A DNA stretch of 50,199 nucleotides from assembly GCA_903921785.1 (NCBI GenBank), contig CAIXRH010000308.1, positions 1 through 50,199 of the forward strand. Direction: 5' to 3'. A program made the translations under genes and the position numbers. Positions 1-9,968 of this stretch are shown here, piece by piece (the stretch's first letter is position 1; each line of letters starts with the position of its first letter). Under the pieces are notes generated by a model. That model searched no databases and was not told where the DNA came from. It worked only from the letters and a program-made list of their open reading frames with translations. The stretch comes from an uncultured Pseudomonadota bacterium. GTDB taxonomy: Bacteria > Myxococcota_A > UBA796 > SXON01.

Positions 1-25
1 CTCCCCCCAGCGCGCCGACCGTTGC

Positions 26-90
26 GGCGGGCCCCGCCCGCCGGCGCCGCCGAGCGGTCCTCCGCCGCGCCGACGCCGGTCTGGCGCCCC
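26..90 (-). repeat. 65-bp dispersed repeat 'H', copy 1
   Basis: This is the reverse complement of units at 20436-20500 and 48259-48323. A 24-bp core (67-90) is identical in all three copies. A spacer of exactly 24 nt follows, then a hairpin with 7-bp arms GGCGGGC/GCCCGCC and a 3-nt loop (26-42). No T-run follows the hairpin. This copy points away from the downstream gene and may belong to a gene outside the window. Confidence 0.75.
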
Positions 91-173
91 CTGCTCCGTC
101 GCGACCCTCCCCGTCGGCACCACCGCTCCCTCGCGAACCAACCCCGTCGATCGCCCCTCCCCTCGCAGCCGGA

Positions 174-179
174 TACGAT
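174..179 (+). promoter_or_regulatory. -10-like hexamer TACGAT, leaderless arrangement
   Basis: TACGAT (TAnnnT form) lies in GGATACGAT and ends 5 nt before the ATG at 185. There is no Shine-Dalgarno sequence in the short gap. Transcription would start at or beside the start codon. No clear -35 element is seen. Confidence 0.45.
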
Positions 180-184
180 CCCGG

Positions 185-1069
185 ATGTTCCTGCTGCTCA
201 CGATGGGCTGCGCCCATCACGCCTCGATGCCGGGTCCCGATGGCTACGACCCCCGGGTCGCTGAGTGGGTGAAGGGCAACCTCGCCGCCCGGCCGGCGCC
301 CGCGCCGTGCGACAAGATCACCGGCGCCCTCTCGAGCATGGGGAGCCTGCTCTACGTGTACGATCAGGCCGCCTGGCACGCCACCGACGCCGTCGAGCCC
401 GTGCTGAGGACCGTCGTCGCCGCCGACCCGAAGGCGCTGGCCCCGGGCTGGCTCGTGGTGCAACGCGCTGGGGGCGTGTCGGTGGAATGGGTGACCGTAC
501 GGAGCGGCTCGCCCGAGGTGCTCGTGGAAGAGCCGGTGAGCCTCCCCGACTTCAAGGCCGCTCCCCTCGCGCCGCCCGGCGCCGACGCCGCGACGGTGAA
601 GGCGGTCGCCGATTCGCTTCGGGGTCGGCCGCTGAGCCCCGAGGAGCTCGCCCAGTACACCGCCCTGCAAGCCGCGGTGAAGCACGGAGTGGCGATCAAG
701 GCCGAGCACCTCAACGTGGTGACCGTGCCCGTCGGCGCGGACGAGGTCTGGGTCTACTTCTTCCCGGCCACCACCGACCCGAACGTGGAGCTGTTCGGCG
801 GTGCGGTCGAGCTGGTGGTCAAGGGCGGGGTGGTGACCGAGGAGCTCCACCACGGTGAGCAGGTACACAGCCAGCCCAAGCCGCCGCCCGAGGCCGTAGA
901 ATCCGCCGCCTATCTGGACATCCCCTCCATGGTGTGTCCGTCCGAGACGCTGGTCTTCTCCAGCGCCCAGTACAACCGGCGAATCTTCCTCCGCGGCGCC
1001 AACGGCGCCTGGGGGATCGCCGGCCCCACCCTCGACTACCTGGGAACCGTGGTGAGGCCGGCAGAATAA
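185..1069 (+). CDS. Putative lipoprotein of unknown function
   Basis: A 294-residue protein. It opens with a very short export signal, MFLLLTMGC, whose Cys9 fits a lipobox (T-M-G-C), so it is probably lipid-anchored and periplasmic or surface-facing. I recognise no enzymatic motif. The mature part has alternating short beta-like stretches and Pro/Ala-rich linkers, and no further membrane segment. A TACGAT hexamer ends 5 nt upstream of the ATG and there is no Shine-Dalgarno sequence, which supports this start and a leaderless message. It is convergent with the lipoxygenase gene (25-bp gap), so it is transcribed alone. Family unknown; its reality as a gene is supported by the lipobox and the uninterrupted frame. 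Confidence 0.7.
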   Translation: MFLLLTMGCAHHASMPGPDGYDPRVAEWVKGNLAARPAPAPCDKITGALSSMGSLLYVYDQAAWHATDAVEPVLRTVVAADPKALAPGWLVVQRAGGVSVEWVTVRSGSPEVLVEEPVSLPDFKAAPLAPPGADAATVKAVADSLRGRPLSPEELAQYTALQAAVKHGVAIKAEHLNVVTVPVGADEVWVYFFPATTDPNVELFGGAVELVVKGGVVTEELHHGEQVHSQPKPPPEAVESAAYLDIPSMVCPSETLVFSSAQYNRRIFLRGANGAWGIAGPTLDYLGTVVRPAE

Positions 1070-1094
1070 GCCAATCGGCGAGCCAGACGACGGC

Positions 1095-3011
1095 CTAGAT
1101 GTTGATGCTCTCGGGGATGTTCTCCGGCGACAGGAACGGGTACGGCACGGACCGCTCCCGGTTGTTGCGCTCGATCTGCGCCCGCACCTCCCCGAGATCG
1201 TTCCGGAACACCTCCAACGGCCCGCCGTCCCGGGTGATCTGCGGGTCGAGGAACCATGGACCGTAGGGTAATTCCGCGCAGCGGTAGTCGCCGAGCTTGC
1301 GGAAGTGCACCCCGCCGAGCACCCAGAGGGTGTTGATCTGCTGCAGGGCGAGGTCCGTGGTCGGGAGCATCGCGAGCCAGGCCGCCTCGTCCTTGGGGCC
1401 GGGCGCGTCGGGGCCAGGCGCCCAGGCGGAGCCGGTCACGTTCGGGACCCAGGTCATGTCGGTCTGCTGCGGGAAGTTCACCGCCGCATGTTGCGCGCTC
1501 CCGTTGAAGACAATCATGGTCAGCGCCTGCACCAGCCCGGCGATCGACTCGATCACCGGGAACCCCTTCACCTTGCCCAGTCCGCGCACTTCCGCGCCGA
1601 ACGCCGCGAGCTCCGTGTCGCCGACCACGTCGTCGTCGGTGCGGTAGTAGGTCCGCACGTAGGCGTCGATCCAACGCTGCAGCGCGCCCCAGACAAGCAG
1701 CGCGTCATCCCGGTAAGGGTAGTCGGGGAGCGCCGCCCGGTCGGAGACCCGCCGCGAGTTCAGATCGTTGGGGAGCATGCGGGCGGTGAAGTCGAACGCG
1801 AGGCGGTCGTGCACGGCGGCGAGCTGGATCGTCTCGATCGTCCCGGCGAAGATCTTCTCGATGGGCCCGCCCGCGGCGATGAGCCCGCCCGCGGCCGAGT
1901 TGTTGATGAACAACGTGCCCTCGGTGTGCCCGATGAGCAGCAGGTACAGCGGATGCGACGGCGCGAGCGCGCGGTGCGTAGCGACGGCGAAAACCTCTTG
2001 CACGAGGTGCGTCCGCGCGAGGTGGGCGAAGAGCTCGTGGTAGTTCCCGTCGGCCACCTGCACCACGAACTTCGCCATCTCCCAGGCCCAGACCTTCGTT
2101 CCCGCCGCCGGGCGCACATGCACCGGCGACGCCGCCGGGTCCTGCCCGCACTGGATGGCCACCGCCTGGATCGAGCGTCCGCCCGGCGCCACCGCGAAGC
2201 AGGCCACGGGGCACGACAGGTACTTCTGCCGCCCGCCGGAGGTCCCCGGCACCATGGACGCCAGCGCCGCGTAGTCCACGACGAACAACCGCCCCTCCGC
2301 GCCAGCCCGCGCCAGGGAATCGGCGCCCGCCGCCAGCCGCATGCCCGCGAGGTACTCGGCGTCGGTCAGCGGGAACTTGGCCGGAAGTACAGCCACACCC
2401 TCGATCATCGCCGCGTTCGGCCCGGCCACGCGCATCCGGGCGAAGGTCTCGTCGTCAGCGAAGGTGTCGGCGACCGCGGGGAGCGGGAGCTTCTTGAATT
2501 GGTCACGGTAGGCGTCGAGATCGGCGGCCGCGCGCGGGCCGAGGGTGTTGGCCTCGAGGATCGCGGCCAGCTCGTCGAGGTGGCCATTCAGCGTGTCCCC
2601 GTGGGTCCCGAGCACCGAGTCCACCGCGCCGACCGCCGCTTCGAACAGCCCCTTGAGCCCACCCGGCCGCTGATCGTCGTGGAACACCTCGATCTGCGCC
2701 ACGCTCGCCTTGATCTTCCCGAGGCGGGCGCGGTGCCCGCCCACGTCCGCCTGTTCGGCCGCGAGCTTGTTCTCCAGGACGTTCTCCAGGACCGGGATCG
2801 CCACCTTCGCGGTGGCGATGAGCCAGGGCACGTCCGGCTTGTCCTCCCGCGGGACCGCGGCCGCGAGGGGAGTTCCCGGCAGCGTCGGCACCTGCGTCGT
2901 CCAGGTGTAGGTCTTTCGCGCCGCCGCGACGTCGCGCAGGCGGCACTCCTGGTCCTCAGGGCTGTCGGACTGGGGCAAAGACGGGCGCTCACGACCCGAA
3001 CGATCGTTCAT
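1095..3011 (-). CDS. Lipoxygenase (non-heme iron dioxygenase)
   Basis: A 638-residue lipoxygenase, which inserts O2 into polyunsaturated fatty acids to give hydroperoxides. All five iron ligands of the family can be placed. His330 and His335 lie in an HLARTH motif (spacing as His499/His504 of soybean LOX-1). His508 and Asn512 lie in QHAAVN (as His690/Asn694). The C-terminal residue is Ile638, as required. The conserved 'ATxR...HP' helix follows the first pair. I see no signal peptide and no recognisable N-terminal PLAT domain, so it looks cytosolic, unlike the secreted LoxA of Pseudomonas aeruginosa. A TAGCCT element lies about 50 nt upstream of the ATG. The gene is monocistronic or leads a short unit with unrelated neighbours. 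The same window encodes desaturase and PUFA-synthase-type enzymes that could make its substrate (inference). Confidence 0.92.
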   Translation of the reverse strand: MNDRSGRERPSLPQSDSPEDQECRLRDVAAARKTYTWTTQVPTLPGTPLAAAVPREDKPDVPWLIATAKVAIPVLENVLENKLAAEQADVGGHRARLGKIKASVAQIEVFHDDQRPGGLKGLFEAAVGAVDSVLGTHGDTLNGHLDELAAILEANTLGPRAAADLDAYRDQFKKLPLPAVADTFADDETFARMRVAGPNAAMIEGVAVLPAKFPLTDAEYLAGMRLAAGADSLARAGAEGRLFVVDYAALASMVPGTSGGRQKYLSCPVACFAVAPGGRSIQAVAIQCGQDPAASPVHVRPAAGTKVWAWEMAKFVVQVADGNYHELFAHLARTHLVQEVFAVATHRALAPSHPLYLLLIGHTEGTLFINNSAAGGLIAAGGPIEKIFAGTIETIQLAAVHDRLAFDFTARMLPNDLNSRRVSDRAALPDYPYRDDALLVWGALQRWIDAYVRTYYRTDDDVVGDTELAAFGAEVRGLGKVKGFPVIESIAGLVQALTMIVFNGSAQHAAVNFPQQTDMTWVPNVTGSAWAPGPDAPGPKDEAAWLAMLPTTDLALQQINTLWVLGGVHFRKLGDYRCAELPYGPWFLDPQITRDGGPLEVFRNDLGEVRAQIERNNRERSVPYPFLSPENIPESINI

Positions 3012-3103
3012 GGGGATTCTCCGGAGGGGGTCCGCCGTGGCCGGGAGGGGCGCGGCGGGGGGAGGCTACCACGAATTGGGGAGGGGGCCCGACGCGCCTC
3101 CCT

Positions 3104-4303
3104 CTACTCAAACCGGAGCTCCCCCAAATAGATCGCCGTCCCCGCTTCGCTCGTCTGCCCCTCCAACCAGGAGAGGTCGGGCTCGTCGAGCGGGGAGGTG
3201 TAGTTGGCGAACTGCCACGTGTCCGCGCCGGTGCGCCACGCCGAGACGAACGCCGTGTCGCCGTCGCCCGGGAGGTCCTGCAGCCAGACGACCTTTCGCG
3301 CGACGGTGTCGAGCTGGTAGAGCGCCGTCCGCTTGGGACGGGTGGAGTACGGGAACATCCCCTCGTCCACGCCGTAGGGGCCGCCGACGTCGCGGCGGGC
3401 GAGGAGGTAGAGGTCGTCGCCATGGCGGATCAGCTCGGGCGAGTCGTAACGCTCAGGGTCGGAGGGGTCGGAGCAGGTCCAGGCGCTCCAGTCGGCGGCG
3501 GGCGCGCTGCACACCTTGCTGCCCTTCCCCGTGGCGTCGCCGTCTTCGTTGCGGGTGACCGCCCAGAGCGTGCCGTCCGCGGCGATCTCGATGGCCACCT
3601 CGGAGTCGCCGCCGGTGGAGACGGGGTCCTTGCCCACCGGGGTCCACGTACGGCCGTGGTCCGCCGTGGTCTCGAGGTGGAGGTCGAGGTTCCCCTCGCC
3701 GTAGTGGTCGCCCGAGTAGGCGGTGCGGAGCGCCATGCCGCCGCGGACCTTCACGTCCCACGGCACCTTCTCGCCTTCGGAGACCTGCGCCGCCGCCCAG
3801 TCACCCGCGCGGCAGCGTTCGGCGCGCCACGTCGCCCGGGGCTCGAACTCCACCGGGTTGGTGCCCGCCTCGAAGAACGACAGGGTGAGCACGCCGTCCT
3901 GGAGGAGGAACGCCGGCTCCCGCACGTCGGTGCCGAGGCTGAAGGTCGCCTCCAGGGTCCACGGCGCGCCGCCGGTCTCCGAGGAGATCACGTGCAGCTC
4001 GGTGTCCGCGCTGGCGAAGTGGCTCGGGGCGGTGCGCCACGCCAGGAACGTACGTCCCCCCGCGATCGCCAGCGCCACGTTGTTGTTCGCCGTCTGCGGG
4101 GTGACGGGGAGGCCCTCCCCGGGGATCACGAAGGTCGGCGCGGAGACCACCGGCGTCCACGCCCGGGATGTGTCCACCACCCAGGCGGCGGGGTCGTCGT
4201 CCGGGCCACCGGAGAGGCGCTCACAGCCGCCCGAGTCTCCGCTCGCCGAGGCGCAGCCGACGCCGAAGAGGCCCACGAAACCCCAGCCGAGAGGACGCGC
4301 CAT
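3104..4303 (-). CDS. Lipoprotein with sialidase-like (BNR) beta-propeller
   Basis: A 399-residue protein. The signal sequence MARPLGWGFVGLFGVGC has lipobox Cys17, so it should be a lipoprotein. The mature region contains recurring blocks of the BNR/sialidase type: 'TADHGRTWTP', 'SSETGGAPWTLEA' and 'AADGTLWAVTRNEDGD'. These suggest a six-bladed propeller. The Arg triad of true sialidases is not obvious, so it may bind glycans or act as another exo-type propeller protein rather than cleave sialic acid. The ATG is preceded by TAGGCT ending exactly 6 nt upstream, with no Shine-Dalgarno sequence. Downstream (92 bp) lies the lipoxygenase gene in the same direction. Specific function unknown. Confidence 0.8.
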   Translation of the reverse strand: MARPLGWGFVGLFGVGCASASGDSGGCERLSGGPDDDPAAWVVDTSRAWTPVVSAPTFVIPGEGLPVTPQTANNNVALAIAGGRTFLAWRTAPSHFASADTELHVISSETGGAPWTLEATFSLGTDVREPAFLLQDGVLTLSFFEAGTNPVEFEPRATWRAERCRAGDWAAAQVSEGEKVPWDVKVRGGMALRTAYSGDHYGEGNLDLHLETTADHGRTWTPVGKDPVSTGGDSEVAIEIAADGTLWAVTRNEDGDATGKGSKVCSAPAADWSAWTCSDPSDPERYDSPELIRHGDDLYLLARRDVGGPYGVDEGMFPYSTRPKRTALYQLDTVARKVVWLQDLPGDGDTAFVSAWRTGADTWQFANYTSPLDEPDLSWLEGQTSEAGTAIYLGELRFE

Positions 4304-4309
4304 GCGCGC

Positions 4310-4315
4310 AGCCTA
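4310..4315 (-). promoter_or_regulatory. -10-like hexamer TAGGCT, leaderless arrangement
   Basis: Read on the minus strand, GGGGTAGGCT is followed by GCGCGC and then the ATG at 4303. The spacing is exactly 6 nt, which would put the transcription start at the A of ATG. No Shine-Dalgarno sequence is present. Confidence 0.5.
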
Positions 4316-4375
4316 CCCCGTCCGGCCGCGGGCGCCCCGCGTCCAAGCCCCCCGATCGTCGCAACCGCCAGCCGG

Positions 4376-5692
4376 TCAGAACCCCCCGCTCATCCCCACC
4401 ACCGCCCCGTCGTGCAGCGGCATCAGGAGCGCCATCGGCGCCTCCTCCTGGTCCCGCAGGCCCAGGAACAGGAGCACGCCCCCGAGGACGGCCACGCCGG
4501 CCCCCGCCTCGGAGACGAGGTTCAGCGGGGTCAACGTATCGATGTTCTCGAGCTTGTAGGCCTCGGCCTCGGCCTGCTGCGCGTAGTAGCTCGACGATCC
4601 GGCGCCGGCGGACTGCGCCTGGAGCACCATCTGGTCGTAGGTGGCCTGGTTCTGCGCGACCTGCACCTCCGTGTACACGACGTCGCCGACGGCGGTGGCC
4701 ACCCCGAGCCCGAGCACCGTTCCGCCCACGGCGCGGAGCACCTGCTTGTTCCGCACATGCCGATCGGCCTTGGTGAGGCCCTCTTCGTCGGCGTCGATCT
4801 CCTGTTTCGTCATCGCCGGCCACTCGGCCACGGCGCCCACGACCACCTCCGCCTCCGGCCCGCCGAGCCCCTCCGGCCCCCCGGGACCCGGCTCGCCGTC
4901 CTCCCCCGGATCGCCGCCCGGCCCGCCCTTGCCGCCCGGGGACACGAATTCGATGTTCTTGAGGTGCTTCTCCGCGCTCGGATCCACGGTCACCTGCACG
5001 CGCCCGCCCTCGCCACCTTCGCCGCCGGCGCCGCCCGGCCCATACGGGCTTCCCCCATGCCCGCCCACGCCGCCCTGCCCCCCGGCCGAGCCGATGACCA
5101 CCTCGGTGCCGCTGGTGACCGCGAACCAGCTCACCGCCTTCGTGGCGGGATCCGTGACCCCGACCCGCCGCACCTTCGCGCCCGAGGCCGGCTCCTCGAC
5201 CCGGTCGATCGTCACCTTCACCGTGGGTCCCCGGCCGCCTCGGCCGCCGGGCCCGCCCGAGCCGCCGAGGTGGCTGCTGTCCCCCGCGACGCCCGCCCGC
5301 CCGCTACTTCCTTGCGCCCCCGCGTGCACCACCCGCACCGGGCAGTCCCAACGCATGGGAATCTCAACCTTGGTCTTCACGTCCGGATCGGACTTCAGGG
5401 CCACCTCATACACCCCCGGCTTCCCCCAGGCCGCGCGGGGGTCCTCCGGCATGTAGAGCCCCAGCGACTTCCCCACCGGCATGATGTCCCAGCCCCGGGT
5501 GAAGTCGGCGGCGATCAGCTTGTCCTTCACCTTCACCTCCTTGCCCGAAGGCAGGGTGGCGTAGAGGGTCAACTCCAGGAATTCACCGGGACAGAGGCCG
5601 TACTCGGGCGCACCCTCGAGGCGGAGCGCGGTGGGCGCGTCGTCGTCGGCGAACGCCGTGCCGGAGGTGGAGAGGAGCAGGCCGAAGAGCAT
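4376..5692 (-). CDS. Secreted/membrane protein with collagen-like Gly-rich blocks
   Basis: A 438-residue protein. I start it at the ATG that begins MLFGLLLSTSGTAFADDD, a normal Sec signal. A longer in-frame start at 5791 would overlap the upstream gene and lack a signal. After a beta-rich domain (about residues 20-125) come two to three Gly-Gly-X and Gly-X-Y-like blocks (about 130-165, 205-240 and 255-285), alternating with short beta-like segments. Two hydrophobic stretches near the C-terminus (VLGLGVATAVG and AVLGGVLLFLGL) could be membrane spans around an Ala/Gln-rich, probably helical loop. It may be a surface or envelope structural protein; no enzyme motif is visible. It follows the GH18-like gene by 52 bp and is probably co-transcribed with it. 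Confidence 0.72.
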   Translation of the reverse strand: MLFGLLLSTSGTAFADDDAPTALRLEGAPEYGLCPGEFLELTLYATLPSGKEVKVKDKLIAADFTRGWDIMPVGKSLGLYMPEDPRAAWGKPGVYEVALKSDPDVKTKVEIPMRWDCPVRVVHAGAQGSSGRAGVAGDSSHLGGSGGPGGRGGRGPTVKVTIDRVEEPASGAKVRRVGVTDPATKAVSWFAVTSGTEVVIGSAGGQGGVGGHGGSPYGPGGAGGEGGEGGRVQVTVDPSAEKHLKNIEFVSPGGKGGPGGDPGEDGEPGPGGPEGLGGPEAEVVVGAVAEWPAMTKQEIDADEEGLTKADRHVRNKQVLRAVGGTVLGLGVATAVGDVVYTEVQVAQNQATYDQMVLQAQSAGAGSSSYYAQQAEAEAYKLENIDTLTPLNLVSEAGAGVAVLGGVLLFLGLRDQEEAPMALLMPLHDGAVVGMSGGF

Positions 5693-5744
5693 GGAGACCG
5701 CGCGTGGGGGGCGCAAGTATCCGGCGGCGCGACGCGGCGTCGGG

Positions 5745-6830
5745 TCAGTCGGCGGCGGCCACCGGCACGGGCGGGTCCACGGCGCCTCCATCGGTCGACG
5801 CTGCGCCTCTCCAGGCGTCGAACGCCGCCCATTCGGCCGCGTCCGTGGTCCAGGACGCGTACACGGCGGCCCCCAGCGGCGCCCTCCCCTCCGGCGCCCC
5901 TGCGATCCCGGCCGTGACCCCGTCGAGCGCCGCTCGGAGCGTCTCCGCCTCGGGCCGGTGCCAGGGTTTGTCGTCTTCGTAGCTCGGGACGCCCACGCGC
6001 CAGCCGCAGCGGCCGTCGGCGAAGGTGCGGGCGAGCTCGCCGGTCCACTGCCCGACGAGGTCGCGGTAGGCCGCCTCGGTGGGCAGCGCGGTGTCGTAGG
6101 CCATCACCGAGACGTCGTCGGCGGCGACGCACACCTCGCGCAGGAAGCCCAGCGACCAGTGCACATCCGCGTAGGGGTGCAGCGGCGTGACGGGCGGATA
6201 CGCCGCGACGGAGACCCGCTTCCCCGGTCCCATCCCGGCGCGGAGCTCGCGCAAGAGCTCCAGGTAGCCAGAGGTGGCTTCGGGCATGGGCTCGATGTTC
6301 ACCTGCACGCCGTCGGCCCCGGCGGCGGTGAGCGCGACGGCCTGGGCCACGAACGCCGCTCGCCACGCGGGGTCGTCGAGGGAGACGTCGCGCTCAAGGA
6401 GGCCGCCGGTCCACGGGAGCACCAGTAGCGCCGGGTCTTCGGCGTGGATGCGGGAGAAAAACGCACTGGCCACGGCGAGATCGACCTCCCGGATCGCCTC
6501 CCCATCGCGCCAGCCGAACCGCCCGCCCGGCTTCATCGGGCCCACGAACGGGTACAGCGTCGTGATGCCGTGGGCCCGGACGCGTCGGACCAGCTCCGCG
6601 ATCTCGGCGTCGGTCCTCGCTTCGTGCAGCCAACGACGCCGGAGCCAGATCGCGTGATCCGCGGGGACCGCGGCAGCGGCGACGGGAGCAGGTGCGCCCT
6701 CCGCGTCCGACGCCGGCTTCGCCCACCAGTGCGCCGGACTGGCCATGAGCGCGAAGATCACGCCACCGACGCCGATCCCCAGCCATCGACCCAGCCGTCG
6801 TCGCGGCCTCTGTCCAGCTTCGTCCGCCAC
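5745..6830 (-). CDS. Membrane-anchored GH18-like TIM-barrel protein, degenerate active site
   Basis: A 361-residue protein. I choose the GTG at 6830 because a GGGGAGG Shine-Dalgarno sequence precedes it at good spacing; an ATG at 6923 would add about 31 low-complexity residues. A basic N-terminus (RRRLGR) is followed by one membrane span (WLGIGVGGVIFALMAS). The rest resembles a glycoside hydrolase family 18 barrel: the strand 'ADGVQVNIEPMP' sits where GH18 has DGxDxDxE, and 'VSVMAYD' matches the conserved strand-6 motif. The first Asp and the catalytic Glu are kept, but the two middle Asp are Gln and Asn, so normal chitinase chemistry is doubtful. It may be a carbohydrate-binding or altered-specificity enzyme facing the periplasm. 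Confidence 0.75.
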   Translation of the reverse strand: MADEAGQRPRRRLGRWLGIGVGGVIFALMASPAHWWAKPASDAEGAPAPVAAAAVPADHAIWLRRRWLHEARTDAEIAELVRRVRAHGITTLYPFVGPMKPGGRFGWRDGEAIREVDLAVASAFFSRIHAEDPALLVLPWTGGLLERDVSLDDPAWRAAFVAQAVALTAAGADGVQVNIEPMPEATSGYLELLRELRAGMGPGKRVSVAAYPPVTPLHPYADVHWSLGFLREVCVAADDVSVMAYDTALPTEAAYRDLVGQWTGELARTFADGRCGWRVGVPSYEDDKPWHRPEAETLRAALDGVTAGIAGAPEGRAPLGAAVYASWTTDAAEWAAFDAWRGAASTDGGAVDPPVPVAAAD

Positions 6831-7034
6831 CGTCGCCTCCCCTCCCCTCGTAGCGCGGTGCGCGCGGATCGGGACGACGTTGATCCTGGGGCGGGGGCTG
6901 TCGCCCCCGCAACGCCCCCACACCCTGACTACGTGCTAAACCGTATTTCCGTCGTGTCTGTGGAACACGCAGCACCAGGCCCGCCTCCGAGGCGCCTCCG
7001 CCCCCCGGGTCCCGGTCTCCGCTCCGGCGGCGCT

Positions 7035-7087
7035 CGCCGACCCTGGTCCTGGCTCGCGAGGGTGGAGAGGGGCCGGGAGGGGGAACC
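7035..7087 (-). repeat. 53-bp dispersed repeat 'S', copy 1
   Basis: On the minus strand this runs from GGTTCCCCCTCCCGGCC through CTCGCGAGCCAGGAC to GGTCGGCG. It matches the copies at 17064-17116, 39712-39764, 44993-45046 and 45142-45194. It starts 39 nt after the stop codon of the gene ending at 7127, in the same orientation. The rest of the 296-bp gap 6831-7126 shows no gene. Confidence 0.8.
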
Positions 7088-7126
7088 ACCTGCTTCTACG
7101 TAATCCGTTCTTCTCGAGGCCCACCC

Positions 7127-8329
7127 TCAGAAGGAAGGCTCATCCTCGGCGTCGGCGCCGACCGCTGCTTCGCGATTCTCGCCTGACTCCCACGTGGCGT
7201 CGTCGAGGAGCCACTTGTAGGCGATGGTGCCCGAGCCGCCCAAAAGTACGGCCTCCCAGCGGTCGGCGGCCGTGTTCACCGCCGGCCACCCCGCCTCCCA
7301 GCCCAGCGGGGACGGCTCGCCGCGGAGGGTAAGGAAGTTACCGAGCCCCGCGTCGTACGTCGCGGCGAAGCGGGTCGCGGCCATCTCCACCGGCGCGCGG
7401 CGCCGCAGCTGCACCACCACGCCGGGGTGATCGGAGACCACCGGCTCGTGATCGCCCGTGAACACCAGCCGCGAACCAAGCACCTCGAAGTTCGCGGCGG
7501 TCGGCGCCAGCACGTGATCGATCTGGTCGCCGTCGGGGTCGGAAGCGGACGACAGGCGGGTGAAGCCGGCCGCGGTCACGTCCATCACGGCGTCGTCGGA
7601 CGCGAACGCGTTGAAGTCGCCCGCGAGCAGCCCGCCCCAGGCACCGTCGGCGTGGACCAAAACGTCCATCGCCGACTGTCGCGCCTGCGCCCGACGCGCC
7701 GCGGGATCGTCGTAGTCGAGGTGGACGGTGGCGAGGCGGACCGCGCTGCCGGCGGCCGTGGTGAAGCTCCCGGCGAGGAGCCGGCGCTCGAGGCCGCCCT
7801 GCACCGAGTACACCAGCGTGGCGACGTTCGTAGGATCGCCACCGGCGGTCAGGATTCCCACACCCTCCTGGGCTTCGTCGGGCGTGCCCGCCCAGGCGGT
7901 GTGGGTGGGTGTCCAGGCCGTGCCCCAGCTGACGCCGGTCGCGGCCGTAAGCGCAGCCGCCAACCTCTCGATCGCCTTGCCCTCTGTGTCGGTCTCACAC
8001 GCCTCCTGCACCGCCATGGCGCGAACACCCTCGGCCGCCACCGCGGCGGCGATCGCCGAGAAGCGGGCGTCGTTGTCCGCGAAGCCGGTGCCGTCGAGCT
8101 TGAAACAGTGCAGGTTCAGGGTGAGGATCGCGACGTCGTCGTTCTCGGCGCCGGTGTCGGCGGTGTCCGCGCCCGTATCGCCCGTCTCGGTGCCGGCGGT
8201 GTCGCCGGAGTCCGCCGCGGCGCTGTCGCCCGCGCCGGTGTCTGCGCCAGACGCGGCGGGATCGCCGCTCGTCGCCGTCGCACAACCGACCGTGAAAACC
8301 AGCCCGAGCAGCGAAGCCGTCCTGATCAT
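7127..8329 (-). CDS. Lipoprotein of the endonuclease/exonuclease/phosphatase family
   Basis: A 400-residue protein. The signal MIRTASLLGLVFTVGC gives lipobox Cys16. Residues of about 17-65 are an acidic Thr/Gly/Asp/Ala linker (TGDTGADTADTG), a common spacer in myxobacterial surface lipoproteins. The globular domain has EEP-superfamily motifs: 'ILTLNLHC' (metal-site Asn), 'VQEAC' (Glu), 'GDFNAF' and 'SDHPGV' (catalytic Asp/His). It is therefore probably a secreted phosphodiesterase or nuclease; the substrate (DNA, phosphoinositide or sphingomyelin) cannot be told. A GGGGG run lies before the ATG. It is 19 bp downstream of the sigma-54 activator gene in the same direction and could be its operon partner. 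The last ~80 residues beyond the EEP core are unassigned. Confidence 0.85.
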   Translation of the reverse strand: MIRTASLLGLVFTVGCATATSGDPAASGADTGAGDSAAADSGDTAGTETGDTGADTADTGAENDDVAILTLNLHCFKLDGTGFADNDARFSAIAAAVAAEGVRAMAVQEACETDTEGKAIERLAAALTAATGVSWGTAWTPTHTAWAGTPDEAQEGVGILTAGGDPTNVATLVYSVQGGLERRLLAGSFTTAAGSAVRLATVHLDYDDPAARRAQARQSAMDVLVHADGAWGGLLAGDFNAFASDDAVMDVTAAGFTRLSSASDPDGDQIDHVLAPTAANFEVLGSRLVFTGDHEPVVSDHPGVVVQLRRRAPVEMAATRFAATYDAGLGNFLTLRGEPSPLGWEAGWPAVNTAADRWEAVLLGGSGTIAYKWLLDDATWESGENREAAVGADAEDEPSF

Positions 8330-8348
8330 CGTTCCCCCAAAGCTGCGG

Positions 8349-9878
<1,530 letters not shown>

Positions 9879-9921
9879 CCGCGCGGCTAACCCACGAGGG
9901 GACGAATCGGGCGTCTGGCCC

Positions 9922-9949
9922 TTGCCCCGTGCCGATTCTGCGGTAGACT
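9922..9949 (+). promoter_or_regulatory. Candidate sigma-70-type promoter of the VWA lipoprotein gene
   Basis: TTGCCC (9922-9927) and TAGACT (9944-9949) are separated by 16 bp in the 90-bp gap between divergent genes. A GGGAG lies between the -10 and the ATG at 9969, so this gene would have a short leader with a Shine-Dalgarno sequence, unlike many others here. Confidence 0.4.
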
Positions 9950-9968
9950 CGCGCCCCGGGAGCTGCCC

